This document shows positions 1-6,254 of a stretch of DNA of 55,019 nt, one piece after another; position 1 is the stretch's first letter; each line of letters starts with the position of its first letter. Source of the DNA: Sporosarcina cyprini. GTDB lineage: Bacteria; Bacillota; Bacilli; Bacillales_A; Planococcaceae. The stretch is from positions 1 to 55,019 of the forward strand of contig NZ_JAKMHX010000035.1 in NCBI RefSeq assembly GCF_022048975.1, in the 5' to 3' direction. Under the pieces are notes generated by a model. The model had not been told where the DNA came from. It saw nothing but the letters and a program-made list of their open reading frames with translations, and did no database searches. A program made the translations under genes and the position numbers.

Positions 1-113
1 GTTTCGAAAACTGTATCTAACTCGCCAATAATCCTTAATCCATTTTCCCATTCTAGAATCATGTCACGATCTTCATAATTTATTATTGTTTCTATTAAAG
101 AGTCATACCACAT
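1..113 (-). CDS. Partial small protein, possible immunity protein
   Basis: An open frame enters from the left window edge and reads leftward from an ATG at 113, so only the first 37 codons are present (it begins [10 protein letters not shown]). A GAGG Shine-Dalgarno lies six bases before this ATG; another ATG at 117-119 sits directly against the SD and is less likely. It follows the displaced toxin module at 136-755 by 22 bases, the position an immunity gene normally takes in a polymorphic toxin locus. The visible part is acidic and matches no family I recognise. The immunity role is inferred from position only. Confidence 0.4.
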   Translation of the reverse strand, partial: MWYDSLIETIINYEDRDMILEWENGLRIIGELDTVFE

Positions 114-135
114 ATGCATCCTCTTTTCTTTTTTT

Positions 136-755
136 TTATGGTCTTGATGGTACTATATGAGCACCGTCTTTTCCATAATGTATTATTCCTTTAGTAGTCT
201 CAAGGTATTTACCTGTATCGCGATCATAGTATTTCCCAATTGGTTTACCAAAGTCTACTCTTTCTTTTTTACCGTTCGGTAGTAGTTGACCTTTCCCCGC
301 AAACTTATCAAGCAGTTCTTGTGCTGTTTTATTATCACCATAGAAAATACTCTTATTTTTTCCATTTGCAATTTCTTGAGCACCTGGCTTTACTTTAACT
401 GGGAACCCATTGACTTCTCTATAAGGTCCGATAGGTACTGAATTCTTACCATAAGAAGGTACACCATTATCCCTACCCTTAGTCCCCAACCCACCAGTCT
501 TCTTCGGCTCCTCTACCTTTTCAACCTTCTTAATCTTCCCGCCCATTCCATTCTGCTCAACTTGTAGGTTTTTTGAGCTGCCTTGGGACCTTTTCCAAAC
601 GGGGTCAAGAAAAAGGCAGCGGTCGCTTTTTGCGCGAACATTGTGTCATTGTCTATGATGGTTTTAACATCTTCAAGGAACAAGAAGTCAAGGGCACCTT
701 TAACTGCACCTAGCACGACTCCGCCAAACCCAGGCGGGATCATGCCGCCGTCAAT
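136..755 (-). pseudogene. Displaced LXG toxin C-terminal module, frameshifted
   Basis: This is a 5'-truncated copy of the C-terminal half of an LXG toxin. From about 755 down to 560 it encodes the same pre-toxin linker as the intact LXG gene at 4078-5655 (MIPPGFGG, then FLEDV, LTPFGK, KTYKLSR). One base is missing relative to that gene near 550-565, so the reading frame changes and continues as MGGKIKKVEKVEEPKKTGGL in the second frame (stop at 136). The roughly 100-residue tail differs from the intact gene: it has KERVDFGKPIGKYYD, then [20 protein letters not shown], a pattern I associate with polymorphic toxin type 50 (Ntox50), a predicted nuclease. There is no LXG domain and no good start, so it is probably silent and acts as a reserve toxin tip. 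The family name is from memory. Confidence 0.7.
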
Positions 756-845
756 AAATAAAAAGCCGTTTATTCGACTCTAATGAATAAGCTATTTGAA
801 TATCAATAGTTTATAGGATTTTTCTAATTGTGAAATTATTGAAAC

Positions 846-881
846 ATAAAATAAAAACCCCCTTGATTTATTAAAAGGGGG
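846..881 (-). terminator. Rho-independent terminator
   Basis: Read leftward, CCCCCTT at 881-875 pairs with AAGGGGG at 864-858 and is followed by a T-rich run (T5ATTTTAT). It closes the immunity-gene remnant at 871-1075. Confidence 0.75.
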
Positions 882-1075
882 AGTAGTATTCCAAAACAAC
901 TTTTACCTTATTATAACGCTTGGAGTGTATGTCGTTAGTTTCTATTACATCATTTGGTGTAATAAACACACAATGTCCAGCTTGGTTTGGCTCATAAATA
1001 CCAGAACTTTCTTGAAGAAACCAATTTATTTATTCAGAGTTTGTAACTTTAAACAAAGTCCATTCGCTCTACACC
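871..1075 (-). pseudogene. Immunity-like gene remnant (copy A)
   Basis: The minus strand reads CLFKVTNSE, a stop, INWFLQESSGIYEPNQ, then VFITPNDVIE and VVLEYYSPF before the stop at 871. The gene has no start and one internal stop, so it is dead. The same coding sequence recurs in longer form at 3240-3625 (copy B), showing that an immunity-like gene was duplicated and both copies decayed. I do not recognise the family. Confidence 0.6.
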
Positions 1076-1103
1076 GTAGTGTTGATGTGGCGTAAGACAA
1101 TAA

Positions 1104-1133
1104 AGAGACCTTGAAAGGGTAACCAATCAATAT
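1104..1133 (-). terminator. Repeated hairpin, copy 1 (degenerate)
   Basis: It contains ACCTTGAAAGG and CCAATCAAT, a decayed form of the hairpin seen at 2214, 2396 and 3706. It lies just 3' of the gene at 1143-1664. The right arm has lost part of its pairing. Confidence 0.45.
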
Positions 1134-1142
1134 ACAATAGTT

Positions 1143-1664
1143 TTAAAAATTTGCAGTCACATCTAAAGTTTTAAATGTTGATGGTGCATTTGCTTTAGAA
1201 GCATATAATTGAGGACTTTCCAAATTTGACATATTGAATATTTCACCAGATTGTAATTCTATGAAATTTTCCAACCCCGCTATTAATTGTTTATAGTCAA
1301 TTTTTTTATATATCTCGATAGGTAACGTAATTATTATGTGTGAATATTTTAATCTATTTGTCCTACATATATATGCATTGTAATCAAAAGCCGCTGTTTC
1401 AAATTTATCCGGAAGACTATATATAGATAACGATGAAATTTCTTCTTTATTTTCTATTGCACTCAATAAGTTCTTTTCTACTCTTTTTATAGGAGAAATT
1501 TTGCTACTTTTAATTGATTCATTAGAAACAGCCATATAATTCGGGGACAAATTTATTGACTTAATAAAATTTAATACATAGTTATAAAAGTATAACCATT
1601 TATCGGAATTTGAGGAATCAATTTCACCATACAGTACTATTGACGTTGTCAACCTTTCAACCAT
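1143..1664 (-). CDS. Hypothetical protein, likely immunity protein
   Basis: A 173-residue soluble protein without signal peptide or membrane segment. The ATG at 1664 has a GAGG SD seven bases upstream, so it looks translated. It is AT-rich and lysine/asparagine-rich, unlike the secretion genes to the right. It sits in an array of small genes and gene remnants downstream of two LXG toxins, with a terminator-like hairpin behind it, which suggests an immunity protein whose cognate toxin tip is gone or located elsewhere. Residues such as FDYNAYICRTN and the central IIITLPIEIY strand look like a folded alpha/beta domain. I do not recognise the family, and the role rests on context. Confidence 0.5.
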   Translation of the reverse strand: MVERLTTSIVLYGEIDSSNSDKWLYFYNYVLNFIKSINLSPNYMAVSNESIKSSKISPIKRVEKNLLSAIENKEEISSLSIYSLPDKFETAAFDYNAYICRTNRLKYSHIIITLPIEIYKKIDYKQLIAGLENFIELQSGEIFNMSNLESPQLYASKANAPSTFKTLDVTANF

Positions 1665-1760
1665 TATATAACCTCATCTTTCGTTATTTTTGTAGCAAAA
1701 CTTGTAAGGATTTATCAAAAAACCTTGAAGACAGTAAGCATTCAAGATCTATATACAGTC

Positions 1761-2138
1761 CTATTCCTCCAATTTTACATTGGTACATACTACTGAAAAC
1801 CACGGTTTCGAATAATCGGTGGTAAAAATCCCTAAATGTTGTTGCTCGACTGAACTCCCTGTCAGTTCTTTAAAAAGAACAATCGTAAAGAGACTTTCTT
1901 TGTTTACTGAATCGGAGCATAAGGGAATTTCAACGCTAATTTTGAAAATCAACTTTTTGGCAACCTTCAAAAATAATCTTCAATATTCTTGTAGTATCAT
2001 GCCTATCTTGAATATCCCAATAATAATCAACATTAACCATCAGATCCATTAGGTTGTCAGACCATCTCTCACTTCAGTAACCACGCTATCCATAATGTCA
2101 AAATTTTTAATAATATCTTGGAAGCTTGCAGCCAACAC
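1761..2138 (-). pseudogene. Frameshifted immunity-like gene
   Basis: The frame starts at a GTG at 2138 with an AGGTGAGA SD and reads LAASFQDIIKNFDIMDSVV and EVRDGL. It then shifts to DLMVNVDYYWDIQ and ILKIIFEGCQKVDF, and shifts again to KISVEIPLC, SVEQQHLGIFTTDY and CTNVKLEE before the stop at 1761. Joined, the three frames give one continuous protein of about 125 residues, so two indels inactivated a real gene. It belongs to the immunity array; the exact family is not recognised. Confidence 0.6.
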
Positions 2139-2213
2139 TTTCTCTCACCTACTTTTTAAAATAGAAATGTATCGCATCTCTTAATTCTTGCCTTTACTAT
2201 CTTCACCACATAT

Positions 2214-2249
2214 TAAACCTTGAAAGGCATATTAGCCAATCAAGGTTCA
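2214..2249 (-). terminator. Repeated hairpin, copy 2
   Basis: Read leftward, AACCTTGA pairs perfectly with TCAAGGTT, with an inner GGC/GCC pair and a six-base loop. It has the same sequence family as the hairpins at 1104, 2396 and 3706. It follows the gene fragment at 2270-2395. Confidence 0.65.
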
Positions 2250-2269
2250 ATTATTTTATATACTTTTAT

Positions 2270-2395
2270 TTATTTCAACGCTTCTTCTAATTTATTCTTT
2301 TCATGTTCTAACATAATGCTTACTATAACACCACAACCCATTTTATCTTTGTCTAAAGCCAATCCCACATTTCGTCGCTGGGCAGCCCCGTCAAA
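2270..2395 (-). pseudogene. 3' end of a lost immunity-like gene
   Basis: Only about 40 codons remain (GAAQRRNVGLALDKDKMGCG, then SIMLEHEKNKLEEALK, stop at 2270). There is no start or SD. Its upstream end abuts the terminator of the next gene (2396-2427), so it looks like a tail left after recombination within the array. The family is not recognised. Confidence 0.45.
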
Positions 2396-2427
2396 AAAAG
2401 AAACCTTGAAAGCCAATCAAAGTTCCA
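2396..2427 (-). terminator. Repeated hairpin terminator, copy 3
   Basis: Read leftward, AACTTTGA and TCAAGGTT enclose GGC, and the hairpin is followed by TTTCTTTTTTT. It is a Rho-independent terminator for the gene at 2438-2797 and a member of the same hairpin family as 2214 and 3706. Confidence 0.7.
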
Positions 2428-2437
2428 CAATACTGAT

Positions 2438-2797
2438 TTAACCGTTTTGATGTTCCTTTTTTGCTAAATCAATCGCTACGGCTAATTTAATTCGAAAAAT
2501 TTTACTCAAACCTCTTTGAAAATCCTTCAGATTAAAAGTTTCAATTATAGGTAATTCTGAATGATGGACTCTACTAATCTCAATTTTTTCTATTCTATCA
2601 AGATCCACTAAAATAGTGAATATATCTTCGCTCTGGTCTGGTGTCCAATTTAAAATATATGCGCTTTTTACTTCTCCAAAAGTAGTTCTTAACACATTCA
2701 ATATTGCTTCTGCTTTACCATCTCGAGCCAAAACAATGTTCGAACCTTCTAACTCCTTTCTGAAATCCTGTTCCTGTTTGCTTCCGATTAGTTTCAT
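2438..2797 (-). CDS. Hypothetical protein, likely immunity protein
   Basis: A 119-residue soluble protein that starts MKLIGSKQEQDF and ends LAVAIDLAKKEHQNG. The frame is intact and has its own terminator immediately behind it. The pattern (a charged N-terminal helix, a central AYILNWTPDQSEDIFTILVD strand region and a C-terminal KLAVAIDLAKK helix) resembles small proteins I have seen encoded beside Bacillus LXG toxins, but I cannot name a family. It lies in the immunity array downstream of the T7SS toxins, so protection against a cytoplasmic-acting LXG toxin is the simplest reading. No toxin gene directly precedes it here; it may be an orphan kept as a defence against neighbours. Confidence 0.5.
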   Translation of the reverse strand: MKLIGSKQEQDFRKELEGSNIVLARDGKAEAILNVLRTTFGEVKSAYILNWTPDQSEDIFTILVDLDRIEKIEISRVHHSELPIIETFNLKDFQRGLSKIFRIKLAVAIDLAKKEHQNG

Positions 2798-2851
2798 TTT
2801 ATCACCCCTGGTGTAGTAGTAACTAAATTACGGCTTTAGCATCTAATACCT

Positions 2852-3229
2852 TCATAACTTTGTTAAAGTCGGTTCATTTGTTGTTAGCAACTCTATACCA
2901 GTGTCAACTCTATCAAACACAAGATAATGTTTTATGTTTTTCGTAGGCATCGTTCCAGAAATTTGGAATATAAAGTTATTTAAATAACTTGAGTCAGTCA
3001 CCATGAATATTCTATTATTTCGGAGAACATCCACTGGTATAGTAGAAATCCTATCAATAAAACCATTCTCAACCGAATATCTTATATCCAATACATCTTT
3101 AAATTGTAATTTAAATTTATTGTTTTCAGTGTTAGAGAAATAAATCACAAAATCTCTGTTACCACCCTTGAGCTCTTCAATAAACTCAATATCTAAGTTT
3201 AATTTTTCATATGAAATTACTTTTTCCAT
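2852..3229 (-). CDS. Hypothetical protein, likely immunity protein
   Basis: A 125-residue soluble protein. The ATG at 3229 has an AAGGAG SD nine bases upstream, and that SD overlaps the last codons of the decayed gene at 3240-3625. The sequence alternates short beta-like and charged stretches (FVIYFSNTE, FKLQFKDVLDIRY, HYLVFDRVDTGIE) and has no signal peptide. It is part of the array of immunity-like genes. I do not recognise the family; the assignment is by context. Confidence 0.5.
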   Translation of the reverse strand: MEKVISYEKLNLDIEFIEELKGGNRDFVIYFSNTENNKFKLQFKDVLDIRYSVENGFIDRISTIPVDVLRNNRIFMVTDSSYLNNFIFQISGTMPTKNIKHYLVFDRVDTGIELLTTNEPTLTKL

Positions 3230-3239
3230 GTTTTTCTCC

Positions 3240-3625
3240 TTAATTCTTTGTACTCAAAGTTGAGAGCATTTTCTTCAAATTATTTAACGAGTAGTATTCC
3301 AAAACTGCATTTACTTTATTACAACTGTTGTTAGTATTTCGATTACATCATTTGGTGTAAAAACACATAATGTCTAACTTGGTTCGGCTCATAAATACCC
3401 GAACATTCATCAAGAAACCAATTCATAAATTCAGAGTTTGTAACTTTAAACAAATGACATCCGTTGTAAAAATCTCCACCGTAATGTTGATCCAAATAAT
3501 TTAGCCTTTTTAACAAGGAGCCTTCATCTATATTTCTATAGGCTAATACGCCATCTTCAAACTTAAATACAACTTTCTTTTGATTGTTTTCGTCACCAAA
3601 CTCTAATATATAATTCCTTCCTTAC
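3240..3625 (-). pseudogene. Immunity-like gene remnant (copy B)
   Basis: The minus strand encodes GRNYILEFGDENNQKK, FEDGVLAYRNIDEG, NYLDQHYGGDFYNGCHLF, VTNSEFMNWFLDECSG and IYEPNQVRHYVF. A frameshift then leads to TPNDVIEILT, and a later one to VLEYYSLNN. In-frame stops lie upstream, so the N-terminus is also damaged. It is the longer homologue of copy A at 871-1075. The block NWFL..(C/S)SGIYEPNQ is shared by both copies. It is a dead immunity-like gene of unrecognised family. Confidence 0.6.
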
Positions 3626-3705
3626 TATCCAGATTCTTCTTTTATTTGATTATAGAATAGCTATTACAGAGATTAATCCCATGGCACCTAGTAACTCAGA
3701 ATGAA

Positions 3706-3751
3706 ACAAAAAAGAAACCTTGAAAGGCATCAAACCAATCAAGGTCTATAA
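3706..3751 (-). terminator. Repeated hairpin terminator, copy 4
   Basis: Read leftward, GACCTTGATTGG and GCCTTTCAAGGTT form the stem, followed by TCTTTTTTG. It is the terminator of the LXG toxin/immunity pair at 3758-5655 and the best-preserved member of the hairpin family. Confidence 0.75.
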
Positions 3752-3757
3752 TTTATT

Positions 3758-4072
3758 TTAAAAGTTTAATTTTTTTTCGATTATATATTTATTTCCAACT
3801 TTCTCTCTAACTAGGGTTGTCGCATTTTTAATTTTAAGAATAAACTCATTTTTTTCTATTTCGTTAGTAAACCCTTTAAACTCAAAGTTAATAGCATCAT
3901 CTTCATACAATCCATCATATATACTTTGTATTTCTACAAACATATTATCAATCTCAGCATCATTTTTAAGTTCCTCAACTAAATCATTTTCTACCAATTC
4001 ATCATTTTCGTTATACACCCACATCGGAAAACATTTGTATTCTAAAAATATTTTGATTTTTTTCATTTTCAA
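3758..4072 (-). CDS. Probable immunity protein of the second LXG toxin
   Basis: A 104-residue, strongly acidic, soluble protein (NENDELVENDLVEELKND near residues 20-38). It starts five bases after the stop of the LXG toxin at 4078-5655: the toxin stop TAA runs straight into GGAG, the SD for this ATG, so the two genes are translated as a unit. A strong terminator follows at 3706-3751. Direct placement after a toxin tail, cytoplasmic character and high acidity, which would suit binding a basic nuclease-like tail, all support cognate immunity. The family is not recognised by name, and the toxin-binding claim is inference. Confidence 0.65.
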   Translation of the reverse strand: MKMKKIKIFLEYKCFPMWVYNENDELVENDLVEELKNDAEIDNMFVEIQSIYDGLYEDDAINFEFKGFTNEIEKNEFILKIKNATTLVREKVGNKYIIEKKLNF

Positions 4073-4077
4073 ACTCC

Positions 4078-5655
4078 TTATGGTAATGATGTTGGATTAG
4101 CACCCACAATAAACCCATTATTCCCTACAGTAATAGCGACTCTTTGTTTTTGGCCATTGAATACCACTTCGTATATTGGTCTCCCTTGTCCCCGACCTTG
4201 ATATCCAACAACTTTACCCTCACTTAATGCTTTCATTAACAAATCTGGTATATCATTAGTTTTTATTCCCTTTGCTGCAAATTCATCTGCGTGTCTCATT
4301 ACATGATAAAAACCTGCTTTTGAGTTTCCTTTTTCAAGCCATACTAATTTACCATTAGAAGTTTTAGTTACAGCCAATACATCAGCAGGATTATGTTTAA
4401 CTCCACTTTCCGATAATTCCCTCAATAAATTAAATGGTTTTAAATTTCCATTTTCTATATCCTTAGTCCCTTCCAACCCACCAGTCTTTTTCGGCTCCTC
4501 CACCTTTTCAACCTTCTTAATCTTCCCGCCCATTGCTTTCCTGCTCAATTTATAAGTTTTTTGGCTACCCTTGAGGATCTTTCCGTGGGGAGTCAGGAAA
4601 AAGACAGCGGTCGCTTTTTGCGTGAATGTTGTATCCTTGTCTATGATGGTTTCAACATCTTCAAGGAACCAGAAGTCAAGGGCACCTTTAACTGCACCTA
4701 GCACGAATCCGCCAAACCCAGGTGGTATCATCCCCCCACCGAACATAGGCTCCACTGGACCTTTGACGGCGCGAAAGTCCATTACGGGATCACCGTCTGT
4801 CGCATAGGCTTGCCGGTTCAGTCCTACATTTTCTGATGGAGAATACTTGGCCATTTCAGCGTAAAGCTTCTCCAGCTCCTCTTTGTCACGGACTTTTTCC
4901 ATCTCGTTGATTGTCGCTTCGAGGTCTTTTCCTAGCTGTTCCTTCGACTTTGATCCAGTCATGACACTGGCCAGCACAGTGCCTCTGTAAGCCATGTCCG
5001 TCTGTAGGAGGTTTTTGGCGAGCAGCTCGGCCCATTGCCCCGTGTCGTAGTGAATATCGGACGTGTTTTCTGTAAATAGGCTGGATGCGTCCGCAATCCA
5101 GCGTTCCATCACTTGTAGATGGTTGTCGATGGCTATTAGTGCATTGGTTTGCTCTGAATCAAATGTATTTAGCTCCGTGACTGTATTATCGCGTTTTCGC
5201 TTCGCTGTGTAAATGCCGTCCTGTACATTGCTGTCGTCCAGATGCGGCAAGGCAACGATGTCGGCCACTTTGTTCATGATTTGATTCGCTTCGTCTGTCA
5301 GACTTGCGGTGATTCGGGCTATTTCATCCAGGCCCTGCTCCACTTCCCCTTCTAGAAAGCTCTCTTGGATCCATCCTGAAGGATGTGGTTCCAATGTAGT
5401 TAATGCAGCTGTCATTCGTTCCAGTACATTCACGAAGTCACTCTGCATCATATGGAAGAGCTGGATGAACGGCAAATGCACTTCATCATAGAACGAACGA
5501 ATGGCTTGGCCGCCTTCTCCTTTAAATACTTCATCTAACGCTACAAATGTCTCGATTGTTGTTTCGATTGCTGTTATTTCAGTTTCGAGCCGATTCAACG
5601 CACTCAGCATATTTCGCAATCCTTCTTGAAACGGTTGGACTGCCAGTATTTTCAC
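4078..5655 (-). CDS. LXG-domain polymorphic toxin (T7SS effector)
   Basis: A 525-residue effector predicted to leave the cell through the neighbouring T7SS and kill competitors. The start is GTG at 5655 with a GGTGAGGG SD. Residues 1 to about 210 form the alpha-helical LXG targeting domain, closely similar to the first LXG protein at 6255-7643. A linker follows. A hydrophobic pre-toxin segment covers roughly residues 305-375 (MIPPGFGG, FLEDVETIID, FLTPHGK). The toxin tip is the last ~110 residues, with KHNPADVLAVTKT, GFYHVMRHADEFAAKGI, GRPIYEVVFNG and ITVGNNGFIVGANP. That tip resembles toxin tails of several Bacillus LXG proteins and may be an RNase of the BECR type, but I cannot confirm it. 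The tip DNA is visibly more AT-rich than the LXG part. The linker is duplicated at 480-755. Confidence 0.85.
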   Translation of the reverse strand: MKILAVQPFQEGLRNMLSALNRLETEITAIETTIETFVALDEVFKGEGGQAIRSFYDEVHLPFIQLFHMMQSDFVNVLERMTAALTTLEPHPSGWIQESFLEGEVEQGLDEIARITASLTDEANQIMNKVADIVALPHLDDSNVQDGIYTAKRKRDNTVTELNTFDSEQTNALIAIDNHLQVMERWIADASSLFTENTSDIHYDTGQWAELLAKNLLQTDMAYRGTVLASVMTGSKSKEQLGKDLEATINEMEKVRDKEELEKLYAEMAKYSPSENVGLNRQAYATDGDPVMDFRAVKGPVEPMFGGGMIPPGFGGFVLGAVKGALDFWFLEDVETIIDKDTTFTQKATAVFFLTPHGKILKGSQKTYKLSRKAMGGKIKKVEKVEEPKKTGGLEGTKDIENGNLKPFNLLRELSESGVKHNPADVLAVTKTSNGKLVWLEKGNSKAGFYHVMRHADEFAAKGIKTNDIPDLLMKALSEGKVVGYQGRGQGRPIYEVVFNGQKQRVAITVGNNGFIVGANPTSLP

Positions 5656-5753
5656 TTTTCCCTCACCCCTATTTCATCACGGAAACCCCTTCTCACACCC
5701 TCCAGGCGTTTCAATAAATTACTTGTATTTCCATCTGTACTTCTAAAAAAACA

Positions 5754-6056
5754 GAATGCCGAGGCATCCTGCCAGAGTGTAGACAAAGTCGATTTTAACT
5801 TTGTCTACACTTTTGTAATTGCTTTTTCGACTAATTAGCACACACCTCAGCCTGGCTTGAAAACGCTTGCCATTGAAGAAGGCAGTCTCAGAGCGCGACG
5901 TCCTGTCGCGACGACTGCAGACCTGCATCCATGCAGGCCCGCGAAGGCGAGCGAAGACTCGAATAGAACTAAAGTTCATGAGAGGACGAGCGAGCCGAGC
6001 AACAACGTATGAAAGCGTTTGTCAACAGGCTGACAGGATGCCTAGGCATCCTGCTA
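5754..6056. repeat. MITE-like intergenic element with terminal inverted repeats
   Basis: The two ends match in inverted orientation: ATGCCGAGGCATCCTGCCAG at 5756-5775 corresponds to the reverse complement of 6029-6048, and the match continues through TGT..ACAAA. The right end contains a perfect 18-bp palindrome (AGGATGCCTAGGCATCCT, 6035-6052). Inside are a perfect 13-bp stem (GTGTAGACAAAGT, 5777-5810) and a chain of smaller palindromes around 5895-5945 (GCGAC..GTCGC, CTGCAGACCTGCA, CCTGCATCCATGCAGG). No plausible gene is present. It separates the two LXG toxin units and its base composition differs from both. It is probably a dispersed non-autonomous repeat; copy number elsewhere is unknown. 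Confidence 0.6.
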
Positions 6057-6062
6057 TTTGGT

Positions 6063-6227
6063 TTATTTAAAGAATGGAATAAAGTACTCCAACAGAAGGA
6101 TGATGGTGACAATCGCAATAATTTGGATTGCGGTTACGTGCCACTTTGTCTTTTTGTCCTTTTCCCACACATAATTGTTGAGGATGACTACTGCTGCGAT
6201 GACTAATGTTAGTTGAATCGGACCCAT
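6063..6227 (-). CDS. 54-residue two-helix membrane protein, candidate immunity protein
   Basis: A small gene starting at ATG 6227 with a perfect AGGAGG SD six bases upstream and stopping at 6063. The product begins MGPIQLTLVIAAVVILNNYV (helix 1, residues about 3-20), has a short polar loop WEKDKKTKWH, and a second hydrophobic helix (VTAIQIIAIVTIILLLEYFI, residues 31-50). It starts 27 bases after the stop of the LXG toxin at 6255-7643 and is the only gene between that toxin and the inverted-repeat element. In LXG loci the gene directly behind the toxin usually encodes immunity. A membrane immunity protein would imply a toxin acting at the membrane or in the envelope. The frame and SD are seen; the role is inferred. 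Confidence 0.65.
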   Translation of the reverse strand: MGPIQLTLVIAAVVILNNYVWEKDKKTKWHVTAIQIIAIVTIILLLEYFIPFFK

Positions 6228-6254
6228 TCTCCGCCTCCTACTGGAAACTGTTTG

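Noticed and set aside
136..546. Stand-alone small toxin gene starting at MGGKIKK
   Set aside because: The Met is internal in the homologous LXG protein and no SD precedes it; a frameshifted remnant explains it better.
2220..2441. Plus-strand gene across the hairpins at 2214 and 2396
   Set aside because: It reads antisense through two hairpins and a gene fragment on the other strand and has no SD.
5743..5979. Arg-rich small protein inside the inverted-repeat element
   Set aside because: It only translates the palindromic DNA of the element and has no SD.
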